DNA from: Opitutia bacterium
Lineage (GTDB): Bacteria > Verrucomicrobiota > Verrucomicrobiia > Opitutales > JANYEO01
DNA length: 26,542 nucleotides
Assembly: GCA_025363025.1 (NCBI GenBank)
Contig: JANYEO010000101.1
Span: 1 to 26,542, forward strand
Direction of reading: 5' to 3'
The position numbers were made by a program, and so were the translations under genes. The notes below the pieces were generated by a model. The model saw only the letters and a list, made by a program, of their open reading frames with translations. It was not told where the DNA came from and did not search any database. Below, piece after piece: positions 7,506-14,748 of this stretch; position 1 is the stretch's first letter; every line of letters begins with the position of its first letter.

Positions 7506-9079
7506 TAGCGGGGGGCCGTTTTTACTTCTATCACATCATGCGGATTCGACTCTCTCAGCCCTGCAGTAGAAATACGAACATAACGGGCCTTTTGACGAAG
7601 CTCTGGCAAGTTGCGAGCGCCCAAATAACCCATGCCTGACTGAAGCCCGCCGATTAAACGACCGAGCACAGTATGCACAGGGTCGGACAATTCTTTCAAA
7701 GCTTCGATCCCTTCTGAAGCGGCTTTTTTAAAACGCTCCTGAGAGGTATGTCCATAACGAGCGGCAGAACCGGCCTTCATTGCGGTCAAGCTTCCCATCC
7801 CACGGTATTGCTTATAGCGCTTACCTTCAATTTCGACAATATGCCCGGGGGCCTCCGGGCAACCGGCCAACAACCCCCCGCACATAACGGCGTCTGCAAG
7901 GGTTAATGCTTTAACAATATCTCCACTTTTAGAAATACCCCCATCAGCCAATATACGAACCCCCCGGCTATGAGCCGCTTTAGTTGCTAAATATAAAGCG
8001 GTTAACTGAGGTACACCAACCCCGGCGACGACCCGGGTAGTACAAATAGAACCTGGGCCTTGGCCAATTTTAATCGCACTGGCCCCGGCATCGGCCAAAA
8101 ATTGAACGCCTTCCCCACTGGTAACATTGCCCGCAATTAACGTAAGCCCCGGGAAATTTTTCCGCAGGAAACGGACAGCCTCTCCAATGCTTTTTGTATG
8201 AGCATGAGCCGAAGAAATAGCAACAGCGTCCAAGCCCCCTGCGACTAACTGCCCCACATGCGAAAGCAAAGCATCCTGATCTAACCCGCCTTCATTATCC
8301 CGAGGAACCGCAACAGCAGCCCCACAGGCCAAGCGAAAACTATTGTCGCGACAAGGACGAACCCGGGCCTCTGCCTCTTCTAAAATACGCTCAATATCCG
8401 ACCGGGTAAATAACCCCCGCAATCGATCCTCTGCATCCACAACGATGAGTTTATCAGCCTCCCAATGAGACTGAAAAAAAGTATCAGCCGCTCGAATAGG
8501 GTCTTTGCCTAAAGCTTTCTCCAAAATAGTTTTTACCGCAGCACGGGGAATCATCACCGCATTCACGAGCTTGCTGCGATGCCGATGACACAAGGCATAG
8601 CCTGGAAGCAACCCAAGTAAACGATTATGATCATCCACCACAGGGAAGGTATCAAAGCCGTAATGCTTTTCTTCAATTTTAAGAAGAACCTCCCCAACAC
8701 GGCAATCCGGAGTGACAGTGATCGGATCCTGAATAAGACCATGAACAAAATGCTTTACCCGGGCGACCTCACGCACTTGTTCGACAAGCCTCATATTATA
8801 ATGAATAAGCCCCAAGCCCCCAGAAAGCGCCATGGCAATGGCCATAGGAGCCTCCGTCACGGTATCCATATCTGCGGAAATAATAGGGACGGGAAGTGTT
8901 AAATATTCCGAAAGAGTTGTCTCTAAATGCGCTTCGCGTGGAAGAATATCCGAATATTGTGTTGCTAAAGAAACATCGTCGTACGTAAGCGCACAAGCCC
9001 CTTGAGCCGGGAAAAAAACATCGGCACTTTGATAAAAATGACTATCTAAACCTAAGGGTGGCGTTGATGACGAACTCAT
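7505..9079 (-). CDS. guaB: Inosine-5'-monophosphate dehydrogenase
   Basis: Oxidises IMP to XMP with NAD+, the committed step of GMP synthesis. The 524 residues contain the N-terminal part of the TIM barrel (LTYDDVSLATQYSDILPRE, SADMDTVTEAPMA), an inserted pair of CBS domains (about residues 117-235), and the catalytic loop GPGSICTTR with nucleophile Cys346. The phosphate-binding ADGGISKSGDIVKAL, the mobile flap YRGMGSLTAMK and the late GGLQSGMGYLGA and AGLRESNPHDV segments follow. An Asp normally found before the AHGH motif (consensus D-T/S-A/S-H-G-H) is Ser289 here (ISSAHAH). The ATG at 9079 fits the family better than one at 9160, whose extra 27 residues lie in the intergenic region. The 101 bp to the divergent thiaminase-like gene hold both promoters. 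No gene for guaA is in the window. Confidence 0.94.
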   Translation of the reverse strand: MSSSSTPPLGLDSHFYQSADVFFPAQGACALTYDDVSLATQYSDILPREAHLETTLSEYLTLPVPIISADMDTVTEAPMAIAMALSGGLGLIHYNMRLVEQVREVARVKHFVHGLIQDPITVTPDCRVGEVLLKIEEKHYGFDTFPVVDDHNRLLGLLPGYALCHRHRSKLVNAVMIPRAAVKTILEKALGKDPIRAADTFFQSHWEADKLIVVDAEDRLRGLFTRSDIERILEEAEARVRPCRDNSFRLACGAAVAVPRDNEGGLDQDALLSHVGQLVAGGLDAVAISSAHAHTKSIGEAVRFLRKNFPGLTLIAGNVTSGEGVQFLADAGASAIKIGQGPGSICTTRVVAGVGVPQLTALYLATKAAHSRGVRILADGGISKSGDIVKALTLADAVMCGGLLAGCPEAPGHIVEIEGKRYKQYRGMGSLTAMKAGSAARYGHTSQERFKKAASEGIEALKELSDPVHTVLGRLIGGLQSGMGYLGARNLPELRQKARYVRISTAGLRESNPHDVIEVKTAPR

Positions 9080-9143
9080 CCTTATAATGGACCCAAGACG
9101 ACCCCAAATTGCAAGAAAAATGTAAAGATCCTGCCATTGATAA

Positions 9144-9149
9144 TTGACA
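9144..9149 (+). promoter_or_regulatory. Possible -35 element (TTGACA) ahead of the thiaminase-like operon
   Basis: A consensus TTGACA lies 32 bases upstream of the ATG at 9181. No good -10 box is found at 16-18 bases; that stretch is T-rich (TTTTTA at 9167). If this promoter is used, transcription would begin nearly at the start codon, implying a leaderless or very short leader. Low confidence, because the -10 is poor. Confidence 0.25.
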
Positions 9150-9152
9150 TAC

Positions 9153-9196
9153 AAAAGCATATTGCATTTTTAACTAATGAATGCACAAATGCTTTT
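9153..9196 (+). promoter_or_regulatory. 44-bp inverted repeat enclosing the start codon of the thiaminase-like gene
   Basis: Outer arms aaaagcat (9153-9160) and atgctttt (9189-9196) are exact inverted repeats. Inside them tgcatt (9163-9168) and aatgca (9180-9185) form a second exact pair, separated by an 11-base AT-rich loop. The ATG at 9181-9183 is in the right inner arm. In RNA this would hide the start codon; in DNA it could be an operator in the guaB / thiaminase-like divergent promoter. I see no TPP riboswitch (thi-box) motif in this region. The symmetry is read directly; the function is inference. Confidence 0.4.
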
Positions 9197-10413
9197 TAAC
9201 AGTTGGCCTGGTTCTTTTATTGAATATCAACAATGTCCTTTTGTTTGGGGATGAACCGCGAACCCAACTGAAGGTAGCCCTCTACCCCTACCTGCCAGAT
9301 ACCTGCAGCGATGCCTTTCAATCATTTGAAAACCGTATCGAACAAGAATTTGAAGCCCTCTACCCTGAAATAGACTTAATCTTACGCCCGCTTAACGCAG
9401 AGGGTAGTTTTTACAACTACTCCTACCTAACAAGCTTATTAGATGAATATGACCTCATTGAAACAGACTCCGTCTACCTCGATCGATTGATCAATAATGG
9501 CCTTCTTCAGCCCTGGCAAGAAAGCCCCTGTAAAGCCGAAGCATGGCAACCTATACCGCGCTCCATTTGCGAAAAAACAACAAACTATTCATGGCCGCAT
9601 TGGCAATGCGGGTATTTTCTTTTCGGAAGAACGAATGACCTCAAAGGAATAACTTCCTTTCCTGCTTTTATAGAAAGTTTAACGACAGTACCTCCAGGCA
9701 AAATCCCTCTAGCTATTAACTTAAGCAACGCCCTCGGTTTAGCTGAAATCTATATGGATGCGTGGACAGACCAAGCGGCTAATGCCACTTTTAACCAAGA
9801 TTCTTACAAGACCTACCATAACCAAACGCAAAGCAATCTTTCGACTTTAGCAGATTATACGTGCACGGCCCAAGGCACTATTCCCTCCCTAGATGGCACC
9901 TACAATACTTATGAAAACTTAGCGGCCTTGCTTTTTACAAAAGGAGAAGCGGCTTATTATATTGGCTACTCTGAAGATTATAGCTTGATCCACGCAAACC
10001 AACGCTACACCAATGACTCTATCTCAGCTATCCATGCACCCTGGGGAGACTATCATAAACCCACCCTTGCTCTAGATAGTTTAGTCATTTCTAAACAAGC
10101 AACCCCTGAAGCTCAAGAAGCGGCACTTTTATTTGCAAACTACTTAACAGCTCCGGAAACGTATGAATGGATGGTGCTCGGAAAAGATTGCCCAGAAACA
10201 CCTGAGCCACGATACTTACTGCCGGCATCTGTGGCTGCCTTCACAAAGTCTGTCATTGGCGAAAACCCCATGATGATGAATTATTACCGCGCTATAAAAT
10301 ATAAAGCCGACGCTATGCCCATCGAGTATTATTCGGAAGTTTCCCGGGATATAGGTTGGAAATTATATACAGATCTACATAATACAGTGACATGCAGGGG
10401 TGTCATCCCCTAA
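9181..10413 (+). CDS. Exported thiaminase-I-like protein (periplasmic-binding-protein fold)
   Basis: A 410-residue protein with an N-terminal signal peptide (hydrophobic residues 5-22) and no lipobox. From memory it follows bacterial thiaminase I (thiamine pyridinylase) block by block. LKVALYPYLPD (30-40) matches the first strand; YDLIETDSVYLDRLINNGLL (90-109) matches the 'DLDVFVLDS' region. HWQCGYFLFGR (140-150) matches the block holding the nucleophilic Cys (here Cys143). AAYYIGYSEDY (257-267) matches the GYSE block with the catalytic Glu (here Glu265), and RYLLPAS (344-350) is near the end. Thiaminase I displaces the thiazole of thiamine with another nucleophile. Six further cysteines in the mature part could form disulfides, fitting export. 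It is divergent from guaB and followed at once by menC. An ABC-transporter solute-binding protein of the same fold is the alternative. Confidence 0.7.
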   Translation: MHKCFLTVGLVLLLNINNVLLFGDEPRTQLKVALYPYLPDTCSDAFQSFENRIEQEFEALYPEIDLILRPLNAEGSFYNYSYLTSLLDEYDLIETDSVYLDRLINNGLLQPWQESPCKAEAWQPIPRSICEKTTNYSWPHWQCGYFLFGRTNDLKGITSFPAFIESLTTVPPGKIPLAINLSNALGLAEIYMDAWTDQAANATFNQDSYKTYHNQTQSNLSTLADYTCTAQGTIPSLDGTYNTYENLAALLFTKGEAAYYIGYSEDYSLIHANQRYTNDSISAIHAPWGDYHKPTLALDSLVISKQATPEAQEAALLFANYLTAPETYEWMVLGKDCPETPEPRYLLPASVAAFTKSVIGENPMMMNYYRAIKYKADAMPIEYYSEVSRDIGWKLYTDLHNTVTCRGVIP

Positions 10414-10417
10414 TCGT

Positions 10418-11440
10418 ATGGTAGCTGCCCCCCTTATTAAAAAATTTGCCTTTAAGCCCTACCAGCGTTCATTTCAAGAATCGGTAAGCTTTGGCAATGG
10501 AATATGGAAAACACGTGAAGGGTGGATCCTCCGCCTAGAAGATGCGCAGGGCCATATAGGATTTGGAGAAATAGCCCCCCTCCCCCCAGCTTGGGGAGGA
10601 GAAAGCATGGAGGCTATCAAGAATTGCTTAACGTACCTAGCGAAAAACAGACAACCACTGCAGGAGAGCATTCAAAAAGCACATGGCCTACCTTCCGTAC
10701 AAGCTGGCATCAGTATGGCAAGACTTCAGATAGAAAGATTCTTTAAAACTCAGCCGAAAAACACTTTAAAAGTAGCCGCCTTTTTACCAACTCACAAAGC
10801 AACCCCAGCCTACTTAACAGCTAAAATAAAAGAAGGCTACGAAACCTTTAAGCTTAAAATTAGTGGCCTCTCTCTCCCCGCAATATATGACTTACTAGAA
10901 CCCCTGTGGGCCGCAATCCCAGCAGGCACAACATTAAGATTGGATGCCAACCAAAGCTTCTCCAAGAATGACTGCGCCCAACTACTTGCCTATTTAAACA
11001 ATAAGCCTATTGAATTCATTGAGGAGCCGTTAAAAAACGCCACTCTAAAAGGCATGCTGGACCTTCAACATAAAACTAACATCCCCCTAGCCCTTGACGA
11101 ACAAGTTGGCACACTTGAAAAATTACGCCAGGCTGAAGCCGCAGAATGGCCCAGCATTTATGTAATTAAGCCCTCCGGATTAGGGGACCTTTATGCTTTT
11201 TTGAAAATACGCGCCGCAAGCCGGGGCACCTTTGTGTACTCAACCGCTTTTGAGACAGTGATAGGACTCAAAACTTTAATCCAACTCGCAAGCAGCGAAC
11301 ACAACCCGCTGGCTATTGGTATAGGCGCATTAGAGACACTCCGGCCAGATTTTCTAAGCCCGCAACAAGACATTAGACCATACCTGCAAGCTGAATGGGG
11401 TATGAATATACCTTTCGAAACGCTATGGAATGCACTTTAG
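10418..11440 (+). CDS. menC: o-Succinylbenzoate synthase (enolase superfamily)
   Basis: Dehydrates SHCHC to o-succinylbenzoate in the classical menaquinone/phylloquinone pathway. The 340-residue protein has the enolase-superfamily capping domain (GWILRLEDAQGHIGFGEIAPLP) and a barrel with the expected residues: the Lys pair in TFKLKISG (Lys145/Lys147), metal ligands Asp176 (LRLDANQSF), Glu202 (FIEEPL) and Asp227 (LALDEQV), and base Lys251 (YVIKPSGLG). These features fit MenC better than other muconate-lactonising members, and the following menE-like gene supports it. I chose the ATG at 10418, 4 bases after the preceding stop; a GTG at 10400 would overlap the thiaminase-like gene by 14 bases and add six residues. 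The 3' end overlaps the next gene, so translational coupling is likely. An N-succinylamino-acid racemase activity cannot be excluded. Confidence 0.85.
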   Translation: MVAAPLIKKFAFKPYQRSFQESVSFGNGIWKTREGWILRLEDAQGHIGFGEIAPLPPAWGGESMEAIKNCLTYLAKNRQPLQESIQKAHGLPSVQAGISMARLQIERFFKTQPKNTLKVAAFLPTHKATPAYLTAKIKEGYETFKLKISGLSLPAIYDLLEPLWAAIPAGTTLRLDANQSFSKNDCAQLLAYLNNKPIEFIEEPLKNATLKGMLDLQHKTNIPLALDEQVGTLEKLRQAEAAEWPSIYVIKPSGLGDLYAFLKIRAASRGTFVYSTAFETVIGLKTLIQLASSEHNPLAIGIGALETLRPDFLSPQQDIRPYLQAEWGMNIPFETLWNAL

Positions 11441-12756
11441 CTGATTTTAAAAAACGCCTAACAAGCCCTTGGTTATGGCAAACAGAAGGAGGTACACTCT
11501 TTTTGCAAATAGAGGCAGCCTATCAGCAAGCTACAGCCCTAGAAAAGGGTTGCATTATCCTATTAACAGACGAAGACCCGGCTAGTTTCTGGAGTTGTTT
11601 CTTAGGAACGCTAGCCGCCGGGCAAACGATTGCTCTCTTTTCTCCTCAATCAGCCATAGGGGAATGGGAGGAAGCATTAAACCTCATTAAACCAGCCTTA
11701 GTTGTTGGCCGATGCCCCATAACCCTACCTGAAGCCCATATTAGCTTGCCCCATGCTGGCAAAATTCTAATCCCCACGGGTGGAACGGGAGGACGGTTAC
11801 GCTTTGCGATTCACTCTTGGGATAGTTTAGCCGCAGCAGTTAAAGGCTTAGCCCAAGCCATTGAAGGCCCCTTATCTGCAGTAGCTCCACTACCCTTACA
11901 CCATGTAAGCGGGCTAATGCCAGGGCTTCGCGCTTTTTTAACTGAAGGGACAATCTATTCGCCGACCTCTAAATCTTTTGAAGCAGGCGATGGATGGCCT
12001 CAATTACCAGGCGCCCTACTCTCGTTAGTACCGACACAGCTGGAACGTTTATTAAAAAACCATGCAGCCATTCAAGCCCTGCGGCAATCACGCCTCATAT
12101 TTTTAGGAGGAGGCTCAACAAGTGAAACTTTACTACAAACGGCCAAAGAACATGCGTTGCCCATTGCCCTCACTTATGGCATGACAGAAACAGGCGCCAT
12201 GATCGCATTAAGCGATGCCCATGCTTTTCTAAAAGGAGATATGCCTCACGGGAAAGCCCTCCCACATGCACAACTCCTTGTTGGAGATGAAGCCGCTACA
12301 TCCTTACAAAAACAAGGAGAGGGCCGCCTATGGATAGAAGCCCCCAGCCTTTTCCAGGGATACTTTCCAGATAAACCTATTATTCAAAAACGTTATCTTA
12401 CAGGTGACAACGGCTCTATTAACGAAAAAGGCGAACTATCCCATATTGCACGGGCAGATCGTATAATCATTAGCGGAGGTGAAAAAATAGACCCCGCATT
12501 CATTGAAGCCACATTGCTAAAAACAGGACTCTTCCAGGAAGTACACGTGATGGGTGAATCTTGCCCTGAATGGGGAACGAGCTTGGTAGCCTATAGCGTC
12601 TGGAATAGGAATGAAGCACCTAATATAGCCGAATTAAAAGCCTTGCTCAAAAAAACCCTCAACCACGCATACTTGCCAAAACGTTGGTTTTTTTTAAATG
12701 CCTTACCTAAAAAAGAAAATGGAAAGCTTGATGTGCAACAGCTGATTAAATGCTAA
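11425..12756 (+). CDS. menE: o-Succinylbenzoate-CoA ligase-like AMP-forming enzyme
   Basis: ANL-superfamily adenylate-forming enzyme (443 residues), predicted to activate o-succinylbenzoate and load it on CoA. Motifs: the P-loop-like A3 segment PTGGTGGRLRFAIHSW (near 117), APLPLHHVSG (near 154), A5 LTYGMTETGAM (near 249), A7 YLTGD (near 324), ADRIIISGGEKIDP (near 344) and the C-terminal catalytic Lys in KKENGKLD (about 434). The A3 loop lacks the usual PKG tail, which I recall also from some MenE sequences. The short length and menC partnership favour MenE over acyl-CoA synthetases. I chose the ATG at 11425, overlapping menC by 16 bases; ATG 11395 is an alternative with a 46-base overlap. No menB, menD, menF or menH is in the window. 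The stop is 24 bases before MITE copy 4. Confidence 0.82.
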   Translation: MECTLADFKKRLTSPWLWQTEGGTLFLQIEAAYQQATALEKGCIILLTDEDPASFWSCFLGTLAAGQTIALFSPQSAIGEWEEALNLIKPALVVGRCPITLPEAHISLPHAGKILIPTGGTGGRLRFAIHSWDSLAAAVKGLAQAIEGPLSAVAPLPLHHVSGLMPGLRAFLTEGTIYSPTSKSFEAGDGWPQLPGALLSLVPTQLERLLKNHAAIQALRQSRLIFLGGGSTSETLLQTAKEHALPIALTYGMTETGAMIALSDAHAFLKGDMPHGKALPHAQLLVGDEAATSLQKQGEGRLWIEAPSLFQGYFPDKPIIQKRYLTGDNGSINEKGELSHIARADRIIISGGEKIDPAFIEATLLKTGLFQEVHVMGESCPEWGTSLVAYSVWNRNEAPNIAELKALLKKTLNHAYLPKRWFFLNALPKKENGKLDVQQLIKC

Positions 12757-12780
12757 GATCTCCTTTGAGTGGCACTTATT

Positions 12781-12976
12781 AAGACCGCTGCATAATAGCT
12801 TTTTTAAACAAAATACAGAGAATTTCAATTTTTTAACTTTCGAGATTATGAAGGGACCGATTGCAGAATGCTTTGATTTTGAGGAATTTGTAGGACGGAG
12901 CGACGAGTGTACATACAGTACTCGAGGAATGACAACCGACCAAAAACTCATAAAGCATGCATTATGCAGCGGTCTC
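12781..12976 (+). mobile_element. MITE-like repeat, copy 4 (196 bp, 5-bp target duplication TTATT)
   Basis: Best-preserved outer ends of the four: agaccgctgcataat (12782-12796) and attatgcagcggtct (12961-12975) are a perfect 15-bp inverted repeat. Exact TTATT duplications flank it at 12776-12780 and 12977-12981. The right-hand duplication contains the oppF stop codon (complement TTA at 12977-12979), so insertion occurred at that stop. The internal end (gaccgattgcagaatgc, about 12856-12872) still resembles the outer end but pairs less well with the right end than in copies 1 and 3. The core shares gtaggacggagcgacgagtg and GTAC-ataca-GTAC with copy 3. There is no plausible gene inside. It separates the convergent menE and oppF. 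Confidence 0.9.
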
Positions 12977-13951
12977 TTATTTGCTCCATTCTGACGCACG
13001 AATACATGCGACCTGACGCTCCCCATAAGGGCTCATAACCGGCATGCGCAATTGACACTCGGCAACGGCAAAATGGCAACGCGGATGAAAAGGGCAGCCA
13101 GTAGGCGGATGCAATGGCGAAGGTGGCTCTCCGGACAACAATGTCACTTTACGGTCTCTCTCCACCCGTGGGGCTGGGGTAATAACTGCGGCCCGCAGGG
13201 CTTGCGTATAAGGATGTAGCGGATGGCTTAATACTTGAGCCGTTGGCCCTATTTCTACCAACCGCCCTAAGTAAAGAATGGCTAAGCGATCCGCAATCGC
13301 CGCCAAAGCCCCCAAGCTATGGCTTACAAAAATGATACTTAACCCCAAGCGCTGCTGCAGATCTTTAAATAAAGCCAAAATTTGCGCCTGAACAGATACA
13401 TCGAGCGCGGAAGTAGGCTCATCCGCAAGCAAAAGGCTTGGCTGTGTAGCAAGAGCCCGAGCCAAAGCAATGCGTTGCCTTTGCCCCCCTGAGAAGGCAT
13501 GAGGAAAACGATTTAACAATGAAACATCCAACCCAACGGCCTCAAAAAGGCCCTCAACCCGGCTTACGAGCTCTGCCCGAGGTAAAGGGCCACGCGTTAA
13601 TACGGCTTCGGCTATCGCATCAAAAATACGCATGCGAGGATTCAAAGAGCCATAGGGATTTTGAAAAACCATTTGTACCTCATGCCGCAGGCTTCTTTTC
13701 TGTGCCACTGAATCACTTTGAATAGATTGACCCTGAAAAATAATATCCCCTCTTGTAATCGGAGCCATCCCCAATATTGCTTTAAGCAACGTGGATTTAC
13801 CTGAGCCGGACTCCCCTGCAATGCCCAATATCTCCCCCGGTTTCAGCGAAAACGAAACATCCGTCAAGGCTTGTAGTGTCCTTTTTTTTTGCCAAAAAGA
13901 CCGCTCTAATTGAAACTGCACATTTAAGTGCGATAAAGTAAGTATATCCAT
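12977..13951 (-). CDS. oppF: Oligopeptide/dipeptide ABC transporter ATPase, OppF-type
   Basis: ATP-hydrolysing subunit of a peptide-type importer. Seen: Walker A GESGSGKS (46-53), Q-loop VFQNPYGSLNP (95-105), ABC signature FSGGQRQR (153-160), Walker B LLLADEPTSALD (173-184) and the H-loop FVSHSLG. At the C-terminus is the oligopeptide-transporter extension with GCPFHPRCHFAVAEC, which is typical of the OppD/DppD/OppF family. Length (324) is normal. Its ATG shares one base with the TAA of oppD (TAATG), a classical coupled arrangement, and it is the last gene of the oppBCDF run. MITE copy 4 abuts the stop codon. The substrate (peptide, nickel, murein peptide, other) cannot be read from the ATPase. 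Confidence 0.93.
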   Translation of the reverse strand: MDILTLSHLNVQFQLERSFWQKKRTLQALTDVSFSLKPGEILGIAGESGSGKSTLLKAILGMAPITRGDIIFQGQSIQSDSVAQKRSLRHEVQMVFQNPYGSLNPRMRIFDAIAEAVLTRGPLPRAELVSRVEGLFEAVGLDVSLLNRFPHAFSGGQRQRIALARALATQPSLLLADEPTSALDVSVQAQILALFKDLQQRLGLSIIFVSHSLGALAAIADRLAILYLGRLVEIGPTAQVLSHPLHPYTQALRAAVITPAPRVERDRKVTLLSGEPPSPLHPPTGCPFHPRCHFAVAECQLRMPVMSPYGERQVACIRASEWSK

Positions 13952-14748
13952 TAAACAATTGCAGGCAAAGTAGGCACTGCCGCTAAAAGTTCTTTCGCAT
14001 ATAAAGACTGAGGCGCATAAAAAATAGCTTCAGCCGTCCCCGCTTCTTCTACCTTGCCTTGCCTTAAAAGTATTAAGCGATCACACATGCGAGCCGCAAC
14101 CCCAAGATCATGGGTTACCAAAATCATCGCCGTACCCAAAGCGGCTTGCCGAGTTTTTAGCAGGCTTAATATTTGAGCCTGCACCGTAACATCAAGGGCT
14201 GTCGTAGGCTCATCCGCGATAAGCAACTGCGGGTTGAGCAAAAGCGCCATGGCAATCATCACGCGTTGCCGCATACCACCCGAAAAAACATGCGGATATT
14301 CGTTTAAGCGTACCCCTGCATCGGCTATCCCTACGGCCTCAAGGGCCTCAATACATTTTAACCTGGCAGCCCGACGCCCCATATTCGTATGTGCAATCAG
14401 GCCCTCTGCAAGCTGGCTACCTATTGTAAGATAAGGATTAAGACTGCTCGAAGGGTCTTGAAAAACTATCCCCATCGATTGTCCGCGAATTTTGCCTAAA
14501 CGTTTTTCAGAGACCTGCAAAAGATCTATCCCCTCAAAAAAAGCCCGCCCGCCTTCAACCTTTGCTGGGGGCTGAGGCAACAGCCCAAGTAATGCCAAAC
14601 AAGAAACGGACTTTCCTGAGCCCGACTCCCCGACTAAGCCTAATGTTTCCCCGGGCTCGAGAACAAAAGATAAATCCTGAACAACGTGTTTACGTTGGCC
14701 ATTATGTACAAATGAAACACTTAAATGCTGAACATCAAGTAGCGGCAT
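13951..14748 (-). CDS. oppD: Oligopeptide/dipeptide ABC transporter ATPase, OppD-type
   Basis: Second ATPase of the importer. Walker A GESGSGKS (40-47), Q-loop VFQDPSSSLNP, signature FSGGMRQR, Walker B LLIADEPTTALD and H-loop LVTHDLG are all present. At 265 residues it is shorter than the usual OppD (about 330): it stops shortly after the ABC fold and lacks the Cys-containing oligopeptide C-terminal extension that its partner OppF keeps. The ATG at 14748 gives the normal start (MPLLDVQHLSVSF) and overlaps oppC by 14 bases; the ATG at 14784 would overlap by 50 and add 12 non-homologous residues. The gene lies inside the oppBCDF run and its stop overlaps the oppF start. Confidence 0.92.
   Translation of the reverse strand: MPLLDVQHLSVSFVHNGQRKHVVQDLSFVLEPGETLGLVGESGSGKSVSCLALLGLLPQPPAKVEGGRAFFEGIDLLQVSEKRLGKIRGQSMGIVFQDPSSSLNPYLTIGSQLAEGLIAHTNMGRRAARLKCIEALEAVGIADAGVRLNEYPHVFSGGMRQRVMIAMALLLNPQLLIADEPTTALDVTVQAQILSLLKTRQAALGTAMILVTHDLGVAARMCDRLILLRQGKVEEAGTAEAIFYAPQSLYAKELLAAVPTLPAIV

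Noticed and set aside
7290..7510. Target duplication for MITE copy 3 (ttata at 7291 versus ttagc at 7505).
   Set aside because: Only three of five bases agree and the boundaries are shifted by one; treated as not recognisable.
9080..9180. Possible TPP riboswitch ahead of the thiaminase-like gene.
   Set aside because: No thi-box consensus (CTGAGA or the ACCTGATCTGG-like block) on either strand in the 101-bp region.
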